From Niastella vici (GTDB lineage Bacteria; Bacteroidota; Bacteroidia; Chitinophagales; Chitinophagaceae): 64,000 nucleotides of DNA. The DNA is taken from NCBI RefSeq assembly GCF_002077945.1, contig NZ_LVYD01000102.1:1-64000 (forward strand), written 5' to 3'. The notes under the pieces were generated by a model. It made no database searches. It had not been told where the DNA came from and saw only the letters and a program-made list of their open reading frames with translations. Each line of letters begins with the position of its first letter. The stretch's first letter is position 1. The translations under genes and the position numbers were made by a program. Positions 19,462-28,088 of the stretch are shown here, one piece after another.

Positions 19462-20661
19462 TTATGGCATTCCGGTCATCTCCTGCTTTTCGGGCTTTTC
19501 AATAAAGATGGTTTGTTTCAGTTTTACGGAAACTGTTTGCTCGTGTTTTACCGCCGGCGTCCATTGCGGCATGTTTTCAAACGCTTCAATAAGGTGGTCG
19601 TTCAGTTCGTCATTGCCGCCCTTGATCACATTGGCATAGATCACTTTTCCCTGCTTGTCGACCACAAACTCAACCATGGCAAAGGTTTTTGTTTGCCCCG
19701 CCGAAAGGTAAGGTATCATGTCTTTGCTCAACTTATCACAAAAGGCCTGGAACTTGTCATTTCCACCCTGAAAAATGGGTAAACGTTCCACCACTGCTGA
19801 GATGGAATCCTGGTTATAGGTCTTTAGCGGACGGCGTTCTTTCTTTACCACCACCGGCGCCGCTTCTTTTTCCTTTGGTAAAAGGCCATCAACCACGTAA
19901 TCGCCCGTTTTTGATACCATGATCACCGGCAGTTTACGGGTTTTTTCAAAATAAGTATAGGCATGCTTCAACTCATCGGCCAGATAGTGGTACTCAGGAA
20001 AATCTTTTACGTACTTTTTCAGGTATTCGCTGCTGCGGGGATTGTCGAAACGAATGGGGAAAATATGCACCGGAATGAAATCCTGTCCCTCACTTTTGGC
20101 ATGGGCGGCCAGAATATATAATTCTTCTATTTGTTCATTGTTAACGGGAATGCAACCTGTAGTTACACAACTGCCATGAATATAAATATCGCCACCGGGC
20201 ATCAGGGAGTCGCTGAGTATTCTGTCTGAGGCATTGGGATAATTGAGGCCAAGCGAAATGTGATAATTACTTTTTGGGTTGAACTCATTGATATAATAAA
20301 AACCTTCGGGCACCTGGTAATCGCCCTGCATGCGTTTAGGACCCAGGGAGCCGGCCATAGCGCATACGCGGTAGGTTTTGAAAAGGGAGAATTTATCATT
20401 CACCTCCTGCTTTACCCAAACTTCGATCTGGCTGTCGTATTTGAACGAGCGGATATAAATATAGCGGGCGGGCCAGCTCAGGCGTTTTTCCTGAAACTGC
20501 TTCATCAGGGTATCTTCCTTACGCTTTAAGGCTTCGCCTATGCGCGGGAAGCTACGTTGGTATTCAATGAAATTAAAACTGGCAGTGGCAGCGGATGTTT
20601 GCGCTGCTGCTGTTCCTGCAAGGCCGAAAGCCGCCAGTAATAATAAGTACGAGTATCTCAT
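19462..20661 (-). CDS. L,D-transpeptidase (YkuD) fused to a TonB C-terminal domain
   Basis: A signal peptide (residues 1-20, cleavage after TAAA) is followed by a YkuD domain, about 60-215, with the catalytic motif HGSCVTTGC (H162, C170). After a linker containing KKERRPLK, residues about 285-392 form a TonB-type C-terminal domain (LPIFQGGNDKFQAFC, VEFVVDKQGKVIYANVIKG, MPQWTPAVKHEQ). YkuD enzymes make 3-3 peptidoglycan cross-links or attach proteins to the wall; TonB-like domains bind partner proteins. There is no N-terminal membrane anchor, so energy transduction is unlikely. Monocistronic, with a shared terminator downstream. Confidence 0.85.
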   Translation of the reverse strand: MRYSYLLLLAAFGLAGTAAAQTSAATASFNFIEYQRSFPRIGEALKRKEDTLMKQFQEKRLSWPARYIYIRSFKYDSQIEVWVKQEVNDKFSLFKTYRVCAMAGSLGPKRMQGDYQVPEGFYYINEFNPKSNYHISLGLNYPNASDRILSDSLMPGGDIYIHGSCVTTGCIPVNNEQIEELYILAAHAKSEGQDFIPVHIFPIRFDNPRSSEYLKKYVKDFPEYHYLADELKHAYTYFEKTRKLPVIMVSKTGDYVVDGLLPKEKEAAPVVVKKERRPLKTYNQDSISAVVERLPIFQGGNDKFQAFCDKLSKDMIPYLSAGQTKTFAMVEFVVDKQGKVIYANVIKGGNDELNDHLIEAFENMPQWTPAVKHEQTVSVKLKQTIFIEKPEKQEMTGMP

Positions 20662-20902
20662 GTAGGTAACTGGAATTAGAACGAAAACTGGTTATTGATT
20701 ATTGGCTTCACAATGCTCATCTGGTGTTAAAATTAATACAAACAAAGCACCAAATTTCATTTTAGCTTATTCACATTGTGGAAAATGTACAAGTCATTGT
20801 ACTCCATATATAAACCGGGAAAAGGCTGTTTAAACTGTATTTGCATTCTCATCCAATTCAACAAGAAATAGTGAATAATGTTTATGCGTAAAGAGGAAAA
20901 AG

Positions 20903-20971
20903 CTGAAGTAAGAAATAAGAAGTAAGAAGAACCTGTATTTCGTACCTCATACTTCATACATCTTACTTCAG
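20903..20971. repeat. Inverted repeat built of GTAAGAA words
   Basis: Arms CTGAAGTAAGA (20903-20913) and TCTTACTTCAG (20961-20971) are perfect. The interior carries further near-copies (AAATAAG, AGTAAGA on one side; TCATACTTCATACA on the other). One of several elements of this design in the window. Confidence 0.6.
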
Positions 20972-21021
20972 ATTAATAGGAGCCCGAACCTGCTTTTTAA
21001 GAAAAGGCCACCATAAAAACG

Positions 21022-21067
21022 AAAGCCCGGCCTCCGCTATTTGTTACCCTAGCTTTGGCCGGACTTT
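21022..21067 (-). terminator. Terminator of hpd
   Basis: GGCCGGACTTT and AAAGCCCGGCC pair over 11 bases with one mismatch. Read on the minus strand the hairpin follows the hpd stop by about 30 bases and is followed by TTTCGTTTTTAT. Confidence 0.65.
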
Positions 21068-21096
21068 TCAGAGATGGCAGATCTTCTCAATTAATA

Positions 21097-22224
21097 TTAT
21101 AGGTTTCCTCGTAATTCCTGTTCCCGTTCAATGGCTTCGAACAGGGCTTTGAAGTTTCCTTTGCCGAAACTTTTAGCACCCTTGCGTTGAATGATCTCGA
21201 AGAAGAGGGTCGGCCTGTCTTCAACCGGCCGGGTGAATATTTGCAACAGATACCCTTCATCATCGCGATCGATCAAAATGCCCAGCTCCCGCAGCGGGGC
21301 CAGGTCTTCATCAATATGCCCCACCCTGTCGAGCACCTCATCGTAATACGATGTTGGCACTTTCAGGAATTCAACACCACGGTCGCGCAGGGTTGTCACC
21401 GTTTCAATAATATTATTGGTGGCCAGGGCTACGTGCTGGCATCCTTCGCCATCATAAAAATCGAGGTATTCTTCAACCTGTGATTTTTTGCGGCCTTCTG
21501 CGGGCTCATTGATGGGGAATTTTACAAACCCGTTGCCATTGCTCATGACCTTGCTCATGAGGGCGGAGTATTCGGTGGATATATCCTTATCATCGAAGCT
21601 CAGGATGTTGCGGAAGCCCAGCACTTCTTCATAAAAGCCAACCCATTTGTTCATTTGGCCCCAGCCTACATTGCCCACGCAATGGTCAACATACTGCAGG
21701 CCGGTTGAGGTTGGGTTGTATACCGTTTTCCATTCTGTAAAACCCGGCATAAAAGCGCCTTTGTAATTCTTTCTTTCCACAAACAAATGAATGGTATCGC
21801 CATAGGTATGAATGCCGCTGAGCACTACTTCGCCCTGGTCATCTTTAAGGCGGGTAGGTTCCATATAGCTTTTGCCGCCGCGGCTGGTGGTCTCTTTCCA
21901 GGCCTGGGTGGCATCGGGTACCCGCAGGGCCAGTACTTTTACGCCATCGCCATGTTTGTAAATATGATCGGCCATGGGGTTGTTGGCGCGTAAGGGAGTG
22001 GTGAGCACAAAGGTGAGTTTGTTTTGCCTGATGGCATAGCTGGCGCGGTCTTTTACCCCGGTTTCAGGACCGGCATAGGCCAGGGATTGAAAGCCGAAGG
22101 CGGTTTTGTAAAAATGGGCGGCCTGTTTGGCGTTACCGACGTAAAACTCCACGTAATCGGTTCCTTCCAATGGTAAAAAATCGGTTTGCGTACCGGGCGC
22201 AGCCGCCATTAATGTCTTTGACAT
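21097..22224 (-). CDS. hpd: 4-hydroxyphenylpyruvate dioxygenase
   Basis: This non-haem iron enzyme converts 4-hydroxyphenylpyruvate to homogentisate in tyrosine breakdown. The two vicinal-oxygen-chelate halves are visible, and the iron triad in the C-terminal half is H181 (YVDHCVGNV), H264 (CQHVALAT) and E343 (FFEIIQRKGA). The C-terminus (SFGKGNFKALFEAIEREQELRG) closes the active site in known structures. Length (375) is usual. No homogentisate dioxygenase or fumarylacetoacetase is nearby, so the rest of the pathway must lie elsewhere. Confidence 0.96.
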   Translation of the reverse strand: MSKTLMAAAPGTQTDFLPLEGTDYVEFYVGNAKQAAHFYKTAFGFQSLAYAGPETGVKDRASYAIRQNKLTFVLTTPLRANNPMADHIYKHGDGVKVLALRVPDATQAWKETTSRGGKSYMEPTRLKDDQGEVVLSGIHTYGDTIHLFVERKNYKGAFMPGFTEWKTVYNPTSTGLQYVDHCVGNVGWGQMNKWVGFYEEVLGFRNILSFDDKDISTEYSALMSKVMSNGNGFVKFPINEPAEGRKKSQVEEYLDFYDGEGCQHVALATNNIIETVTTLRDRGVEFLKVPTSYYDEVLDRVGHIDEDLAPLRELGILIDRDDEGYLLQIFTRPVEDRPTLFFEIIQRKGAKSFGKGNFKALFEAIEREQELRGNL

Positions 22225-22317
22225 GCAATTTTTGTTTTAATGGTACAAATAGAAATAATACCGTACTGCAACAACGTTCTCATTGCAGTGTAGAATAGAA
22301 TTGTAAGTGTGGGAATA

Positions 22318-22419
22318 TCACGAATGACTGTCCATAGCCAATGCTTCCATCAGCAGGCAATAGCCCATGCGTTTGTCGTTAAATACCTTATGCGGGTAAT
22401 CGGGTTGCATTTGATACAT
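22318..22419 (-). CDS. Possible 33-aa leader or gene remnant upstream of hpd
   Basis: An ATG frame (MYQMQPDYPHKVFNDKRMG onwards) of 33 residues lies between hpd and a TATCTTTG box that directly abuts its ATG. The composition looks coding-like, but nothing proves translation. It may be a leader peptide or the relic of a gene. Confidence 0.25.
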   Translation of the reverse strand: MYQMQPDYPHKVFNDKRMGYCLLMEALAMDSHS

Positions 22420-22427
22420 CAAAGATA
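22420..22427 (-). promoter_or_regulatory. TATCTTTG box, minus strand (candidate hpd promoter)
   Basis: CAAAGATA on the plus strand reads TATCTTTG on the minus strand. It would give hpd a leader of about 190 bases. No TTG at the usual -33 spacing. Confidence 0.35.
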
Positions 22428-22494
22428 GAATTTTTGCAGAAAGTGCATAAAAATCAAATTAATAGGGGTATTTAGCCACCTCCCCCCACTTCCT

Positions 22495-22502
22495 TATCTT
22501 TG
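22495..22502 (+). promoter_or_regulatory. TATCTTTG box, plus strand (candidate purK promoter)
   Basis: The same octamer as the divergent hpd box, 21 bases before the purK ATG. It would give a leader of about 15 bases. Confidence 0.45.
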
Positions 22503-22523
22503 CCGCTTAACTAAATACTAACC

Positions 22524-23645
22524 ATGCAAAAAATTGGTATCCTTGGCGGGGGGCAGCTGGGCCGAATGTTATTACAGGCCGCAGCCAACTATCCCGTTGA
22601 AACTTTTATCCTTGAAAACGACGCCGAATGCCCCGCAGCCCATTTGTGCCATCATTTTGTAAAGGGCGATATCCGCAATTTTGAGGATGTGTACAATTTC
22701 GGGAAAAATCTGGATGCCATTACCATTGAAATTGAATCGGTGAATGAAGAGGCGCTGGAAAAACTGGAACAGGAAGGCGTACGGGTATACCCCCGCCCCT
22801 CGGCCCTGCGCACCATAAAAAACAAGATCCTTCAAAAGCAATTCTATAAAGAACAACAGATCCCCACTTCACAATTCCTGGTAACCCAGAACCTGGCCGA
22901 ACTGCGGGCCAATGCCGGCTTTTTGCCTGCCGTTCATAAGGTGGGTGTAGGTGGTTATGATGGCCGCGGCGTACAACTGCTAAAAACAGCTGATGACCTC
23001 GCAAAAGGCTTTGATGCGCCGGCGGTGCTCGAAAAAATGGTGACCATTCAGCGCGAAATATCGGTGATCATTGCCGTCAATGATAAAGGCGAAAATGCAA
23101 TTTATCCTCCGGTTGATATGATCGTCGATAACCGCCTCAACCTGCTCGATTACCAGTTGAGCCCGGCCGAGCTCGTCGAAAAAACATTATGGAAAGTAGA
23201 AGCTATAGCTTTAGCTGTAGTAAAAGGATTAAAAAGCCCTGGTATTTTTGCGGTTGAATTATTCGTTGATAAAGGGGGCGATGTTTTTGTAAATGAAACG
23301 GCTCCACGCGTTCATAACAGTGGCCATCATACTATAGAAGCCAATTACAGTTCGCAATTTGACATGTTGTGGCGCGTTATGTTGAAATATCCATTAGGAA
23401 ATACCGATCACATTTTGCCTGCTGCCATTGTAAACCTGGTAGGCGCCGAAGGCTTTGAAGGGGAAGCTAAATACGAGGGGCTGGAAGAAGTACTTCAAAT
23501 GGAAAATGTATTTGTTCATCTCTATGGAAAAAAACAAACGAAGCCTGGCCGCAAGATGGGGCATGTAACCATCGTCAGTAAAGAAAAACAGGATTTGACG
23601 TATAAAGCGAACAGGATTAAAAACATATTAAAAGTAGTTAGTTAA
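22524..23645 (+). CDS. purK: N5-carboxyaminoimidazole ribonucleotide synthase
   Basis: PurK uses ATP and bicarbonate to carboxylate aminoimidazole ribonucleotide in purine synthesis. The N-terminal GILGGGQLGRML motif, the ATP-grasp core (HKVGVGGYDGRGVQLL), VNETAPRVHNSGHHT and the C-terminal HVTIVSK strand are all present. Length (373) is normal. Its pathway partner purE lies 5.9 kb downstream with an efflux operon in between. Confidence 0.96.
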   Translation: MQKIGILGGGQLGRMLLQAAANYPVETFILENDAECPAAHLCHHFVKGDIRNFEDVYNFGKNLDAITIEIESVNEEALEKLEQEGVRVYPRPSALRTIKNKILQKQFYKEQQIPTSQFLVTQNLAELRANAGFLPAVHKVGVGGYDGRGVQLLKTADDLAKGFDAPAVLEKMVTIQREISVIIAVNDKGENAIYPPVDMIVDNRLNLLDYQLSPAELVEKTLWKVEAIALAVVKGLKSPGIFAVELFVDKGGDVFVNETAPRVHNSGHHTIEANYSSQFDMLWRVMLKYPLGNTDHILPAAIVNLVGAEGFEGEAKYEGLEEVLQMENVFVHLYGKKQTKPGRKMGHVTIVSKEKQDLTYKANRIKNILKVVS

Positions 23646-23701
23646 CACCCGTTCTGCCTGCCGTTCATCTCTTTTTAGATATACTACCTTACTTAAAACA
23701 T

Positions 23702-23751
23702 TAATTTTGCGGGCGTAAGCAAGCGTGAGATGGTCCGCCAGCCGGCGGACC
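23702..23751 (+). promoter_or_regulatory. Promoter box plus leader hairpin of the RND operon
   Basis: TAATTTTG (23702-23709) matches TAnnTTTG. Just downstream, GGTCCGCC (23732-23739) and GGCGGACC (23744-23751) form a perfect 8-bp hairpin with a 4-base loop, 30 bases before the adaptor ATG. Depending on the true start site the hairpin is either the operon's 5'-leader structure or the purK terminator (no U-tract is present). Confidence 0.4.
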
Positions 23752-23781
23752 GTTTCATGTTTCACGATTAAACCAACATAG

Positions 23782-24843
23782 ATGAACCGTAATAGCCGGA
23801 CTGTAATTGGATTTGTTCTATCCCTCATTTTTATTTCCTGCAAAAGCGAGAAAAAAGACAATTCCCCTGCTGCTGGTGGTCGTGATGGCCGCGGCGTCGA
23901 TCGTCCCGTACAGGCAGAAGCATTTATAGTAAAAGCCAAAGCCCTCAGCGAAAATCTTGAAATTCCCGGAACCCTGCTGCCCTTTGAAGTAACAGAGATC
24001 CGGCCCGAAATTTCGGGCCGCATTGTTGCATTAAATATGCAGGAAGGAAGTTTTGTTCAAAAAGGAGCCTTGCTGGTAAAACTGTTTGATGGCGACCTGC
24101 AGGCATCGCTTAAAAAGTTAGAAGTACAATTGCAGATAGCGCAAAAAACTGCTGAACGGCAAAAACAATTGTTAGATATTCAGGGTATCAGCCAGCAGGA
24201 ATATGACCTCAGCGAATTGCAGGTGAGCAACCTGAAAGCCGATATCGACCTTACAAAAGTGAATATCAGCAAAACCGAGATCAGGGCGCCTTTTGCCGGG
24301 CGTATGGGATTAAGGAATATCAGCAATGGCGCTTATATTAGTCCTACTACCCTGCTTACTACCATTAGCCAGGTAAACCAGTTGAAACTGGAGTTCACGG
24401 TGCCTGAAAAATACAGCGAAGCCATGCGCAGAGGCCGTCAGGTAAGCTTTACCATAGCAGGCGCCGATGCTATGTTCAATGCTACCGTGCTGGCAACGGA
24501 ATCGAATATTGAAGCTACCACGCGTACCCTTAAAGTGAGAGCGGTTGTACAGGGCAGGCATAACCTGCTGGTGCCCGGTGCGTTTGCCAAAGTGGCTTTA
24601 CAATTAGGAAAGAACGACCACTCGCTGATCGTTCCTTCGCAGGCTGTAATTCCGCAGGCGCGTAACAAAAGCGTGATCGTTTATAAAGGTGGTAAACCCA
24701 ACTTTACCGTAATTACCACCGGTATTCGCGATTCATCCTATGTGCAGGTACTCGATGGCGTGAAGGAAGGAGATACCGTTATTACTACGGCTTTACTTGC
24801 TATACGTCCCGAAAGTAAAATCAAATTATCAAAAGTTCAATAA
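23782..24843 (+). CDS. RND efflux periplasmic adaptor lipoprotein
   Basis: A lipoprotein signal peptide ends in the lipobox SLIFISC (C20). The HlyD/AcrA layout follows: lipoyl-like half motif (ALSENLEIPGTLLPFEVTEI), helical hairpin (LKKLEVQLQIAQKTAERQKQ), second lipoyl half (TEIRAPFAGRMGLR), beta-barrel and membrane-proximal domain (VIPSQAVIPQA-like region, SYVQVLDGVKEGDTVITTAL). It links the pump with the TolC channel encoded next. First gene of the efflux operon. Confidence 0.92.
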   Translation: MNRNSRTVIGFVLSLIFISCKSEKKDNSPAAGGRDGRGVDRPVQAEAFIVKAKALSENLEIPGTLLPFEVTEIRPEISGRIVALNMQEGSFVQKGALLVKLFDGDLQASLKKLEVQLQIAQKTAERQKQLLDIQGISQQEYDLSELQVSNLKADIDLTKVNISKTEIRAPFAGRMGLRNISNGAYISPTTLLTTISQVNQLKLEFTVPEKYSEAMRRGRQVSFTIAGADAMFNATVLATESNIEATTRTLKVRAVVQGRHNLLVPGAFAKVALQLGKNDHSLIVPSQAVIPQARNKSVIVYKGGKPNFTVITTGIRDSSYVQVLDGVKEGDTVITTALLAIRPESKIKLSKVQ

Positions 24844-24846
24844 GCG

Positions 24847-24968
24847 ATTTTCAGATGAAATGAGCCATAAAATTTTCGGGCTATCCTACTGTGTTGCGAT
24901 GGAAATTTTATGGCGAATTCTCCCGATAGCTGTCGGGGACCAAAATAAAATAATCATTTTCAGATGAA
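24847..24968 (+). repeat. 13-base direct repeat around a palindromic insert
   Basis: ATTTTCAGATGAA occurs at 24847-24859 and again at 24956-24968, where it spans the pump ATG. Between the copies lie GCCATAAAATTT/AAATTTTATGGC arms and a CCCGA/TCGGG palindrome. It resembles a small palindromic insertion with target duplication or a local duplication. Confidence 0.5.
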
Positions 24969-27900
24969 CATTTCGGAATTAAGTTTACGGCGGCCGGTGT
25001 TGGCAACGGTACTGAACATCCTGATCGTATTGTTCGGGGTGATCGGTTTTACCTTCCTGGGCGTTCGTGATTATCCGGCCATTGATCCGCCCAACGTAAG
25101 TGTGCGCACGAGCTATCCCGGCGCCAATGCCGACATCATAGAATCACAGATCACCGAACCACTCGAAAAATCAATTAATGGTATTGCGGGTGTAAGAAAT
25201 ATAACTTCAACCAACAGCCAGGGTGTAAGCAGCATTAACGTGGAGTTTGACCTGAGTATTGACCTCGAAGCTGCCGCCAATGATGTGCGTGATAAGGTTT
25301 CCCAGGCCATACGTTCTTTACCTACCGACCTTCCTGCCCCGCCTGTAGTGGCCAAGGCTGATGCCAGTTCTGATGCCATTATTTCCATGACGGTGCAAAG
25401 CAATACGCGCAACCAGTTGCAGATAACTGAATATGCCAATAACGTGCTGGTTGAACGGTTGCAAACCATTCCCGGTGTGAGCGCCATTCAAATATGGGGC
25501 GAAAAGCGGTATGCCATGCGTATCTGGTTCAACCCCGCCAAACTGAGCGCCTATGGATTAACGCCTGGCGATGTACAGGCAGCGATAGCCAGAGAGAATG
25601 TGGAATTACCTTCGGGTAAAATTGCCGGTAATAAAACGGAGTTAACAGTTCGCACCTTTGGCCGGTTATCAACGGAAGAAGATTTCAACAATGTTATTGT
25701 AAAGAATGTAAACGGAAGCGACATCCGGTTGAAGGATGTGGCAGAAGCGGTGTTAGGCCCCGAAAATGAAGAAACCGTTTTGAAGGAAAGCCGTATTCCC
25801 ATGATAGCGCTGGCCCTGGTACCGCAACCGGGCTCCAATTATGTGGCCATTTCAAATGAGTTTTACAAACGGCTTGGCCAGCTTGAAAAAGAGGTGCCCG
25901 CCGATATCAAGCTGGGTATTGCGCTCGATCAAACCAAATTCATTAAAAAGTCTATTTCGGAAGTAGAAGAAACATTGATCATTTCGCTGATACTGGTGGT
26001 ATTGATCATTTACCTGTTCTTCCGCAGCTGGCTGATCGCCTTCCGGCCACTGATCGATATTCCCGTTTCACTGGTGGGCGCCTTCTTCATCATGTACGTA
26101 AGCGGCTTTACGATAAATGTGCTATCGCTGCTGGGTATTGTACTGGCTACCGGCCTGGTGGTGGATGATGGTATTGTGGTTACCGAAAACATCTTTAAAA
26201 AGATGGAAGAAGGGATGAACAAATACCAGGCTGCCCGGGAGGGTTCAAAAGAAATTTACTTTGCGGTTATTGCCACTTCTATTACGCTGGCCATTATCTT
26301 TTTACCGATCATCTTTTTGCAGGGTTTCGTAGGCCGCCTGTTCCGCGAATTTGGTATTGTAGTGGCTGGTGCGGTATTGATCTCTGCGATTGTATCGCTT
26401 ACCCTTACGCCGGTATTGAATGTGAAGCTTACCCGCGATGTGCATAAACACAGCTGGTTCTATCATAAAACAGAACCCTTCTTCCGCTGGATGGAAAGTG
26501 GTTATCACAATTCGCTGAAAAGGTTTATGCGGCTTCGCTGGATTGCCTGGGTAATTGTGGCAGCTTGCGCCGTCATCATTTACTTTATAGGTGGCAGCCT
26601 GAAATCAGAGCTGGCCCCCATGGAAGACCGCAGCCAGTATCGTTTAGCGGTTACTGCGCCCGAAGGTACCTCCTATGATTATATGGATTCATACATTGAC
26701 CGGTTAACACAATTTGTGATGGATTCGGTGCCCGAATCCAAAACCAATCTTAGTATTGTGGCACCTGGTTTCAGTGGTTCCGGTGCTACCAATACCGGTA
26801 TGGTACGTACAACGTTGAGCGACCCCGATCAACGAACACGTTCGCAACAGCAGATCGTTGACATGATCAACCGAAATCTGAATAAGTACTCCGATGGTAA
26901 AGCATTTGCCATTCAGGAACAAACCATTTCGGTGAACCGCCGGTCGGGATTACCGGTGCAGTTTGTTATTCAAAACAATGATTTTGACAAAATAGCCACG
27001 GTGCTGCCCAAATTCCTGGAAGAGGCGAATAAGAGCCCGGTATTCCAGGGTGTGGATGTGGACCTGAAATTCAATAAACCCGAGGTCAATATTGAAGTGG
27101 ACCGTATAAAAGCCAGTCAGCTGGGGGTAAGTGTTTCGGATGTATCGCAAACCCTGCAACTGGCGCTGAGCAACCTGCAAATGGGATATTTTTACCGCTC
27201 GGGTAAACAGTATTCTGTGATTGGCCAGGTAGCCCGGAACGACCGTGACGACCCTACCGACCTCAAGAATATTTATGTGCGCAATAACCGGAATGAGATC
27301 ATTTCGATCGATAACCTGGTGAGCATGCGCGAGCAAACCACGCCCCCCACCCTGTACCACTTTAACCGGTATAAATCGGCCACCGTTTCAGCGGGCGTAG
27401 CCCCAGGTCATACATTAGGTGAGGGCATTCAGGTAATGCAGGATATTGCGAAGAAATTGCTGGATGATTCCTTTGCCACTTCCCTCTCGGGCCCCAGCCG
27501 CGACTATGCAGAAAGCTCTGGTAACACTTCTTTTGCCCTGTTTTTGGCATTGGGACTGATCTTCCTGGTACTGGCAGCCCAGTTTGAAAGTTTTATTGAT
27601 CCTATTGTGATCATGATCACGGTGCCTATGGCCTTTGCGGGCGCCCTGTTATCCCTGTGGTTGTTCGACCAAACCATCAACATTTTTTCACAAATTGGCA
27701 TGATTATGCTTGTAGGGCTGGTTACCAAGAATGGTATCCTCATTGTGGAGTTCGCCAATCAGAAACAACTGGCAGGTTTAAGCAAACGGGATGCGGTAAT
27801 TGAAGCTGCAAGTGCCCGTTTACGGCCGATCCTCATGACGAGCCTGGCCATGACCCTGGGTGCATTGCCACTTGCCTTGTCACTGGGGGCTGCTTCTACA

Positions 27901-28056
27901 AGCCGTATACCGCTGGGTATAGTGATTGTGGGTGGTATCATGTTTTCTTTGATCTTAACCTTATATGTTATACCTGCCGTGTACTCGTACCTGTCGCGCA
28001 AAAAGAAGAAAAGCGAACTGGAATTGATGGATGATAAGGATTTGCATAGGGCGTAA
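24964..28056 (+). CDS. RND multidrug efflux pump, HAE1 family
   Basis: A 1030-residue AcrB/MexB-type inner-membrane pump driven by the proton gradient. The N-terminus (MNISELSLRRPVLATVLNIL) is TM1, followed by the porter domain with IIESQITEPLEKSINGI. The TM4 motif LLGIVLATGLVVDDGIVVTEN carries the paired Asp residues used for proton relay. The second half repeats the layout and ends with GIMFSLILTLYVIPAVYSYL. Drug range cannot be inferred. It sits between adaptor and TolC genes. Confidence 0.95.
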   Translation: MNISELSLRRPVLATVLNILIVLFGVIGFTFLGVRDYPAIDPPNVSVRTSYPGANADIIESQITEPLEKSINGIAGVRNITSTNSQGVSSINVEFDLSIDLEAAANDVRDKVSQAIRSLPTDLPAPPVVAKADASSDAIISMTVQSNTRNQLQITEYANNVLVERLQTIPGVSAIQIWGEKRYAMRIWFNPAKLSAYGLTPGDVQAAIARENVELPSGKIAGNKTELTVRTFGRLSTEEDFNNVIVKNVNGSDIRLKDVAEAVLGPENEETVLKESRIPMIALALVPQPGSNYVAISNEFYKRLGQLEKEVPADIKLGIALDQTKFIKKSISEVEETLIISLILVVLIIYLFFRSWLIAFRPLIDIPVSLVGAFFIMYVSGFTINVLSLLGIVLATGLVVDDGIVVTENIFKKMEEGMNKYQAAREGSKEIYFAVIATSITLAIIFLPIIFLQGFVGRLFREFGIVVAGAVLISAIVSLTLTPVLNVKLTRDVHKHSWFYHKTEPFFRWMESGYHNSLKRFMRLRWIAWVIVAACAVIIYFIGGSLKSELAPMEDRSQYRLAVTAPEGTSYDYMDSYIDRLTQFVMDSVPESKTNLSIVAPGFSGSGATNTGMVRTTLSDPDQRTRSQQQIVDMINRNLNKYSDGKAFAIQEQTISVNRRSGLPVQFVIQNNDFDKIATVLPKFLEEANKSPVFQGVDVDLKFNKPEVNIEVDRIKASQLGVSVSDVSQTLQLALSNLQMGYFYRSGKQYSVIGQVARNDRDDPTDLKNIYVRNNRNEIISIDNLVSMREQTTPPTLYHFNRYKSATVSAGVAPGHTLGEGIQVMQDIAKKLLDDSFATSLSGPSRDYAESSGNTSFALFLALGLIFLVLAAQFESFIDPIVIMITVPMAFAGALLSLWLFDQTINIFSQIGMIMLVGLVTKNGILIVEFANQKQLAGLSKRDAVIEAASARLRPILMTSLAMTLGALPLALSLGAASTSRIPLGIVIVGGIMFSLILTLYVIPAVYSYLSRKKKKSELELMDDKDLHRA

Positions 28057-28088
28057 TTGAATGGTTACCGGTAACTTAGAAAATACTT

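Larger units (their letters stand above)
20662..21096. other. Intergenic region (435 bases) with inverted repeat and terminator
   Basis: No gene is supported; a frame at 20757-20957 has unlikely composition and overlaps a repeat. The region holds the GTAAGAA-word inverted repeat (20903-20971) and the hpd terminator (21022-21067). Confidence 0.6.
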
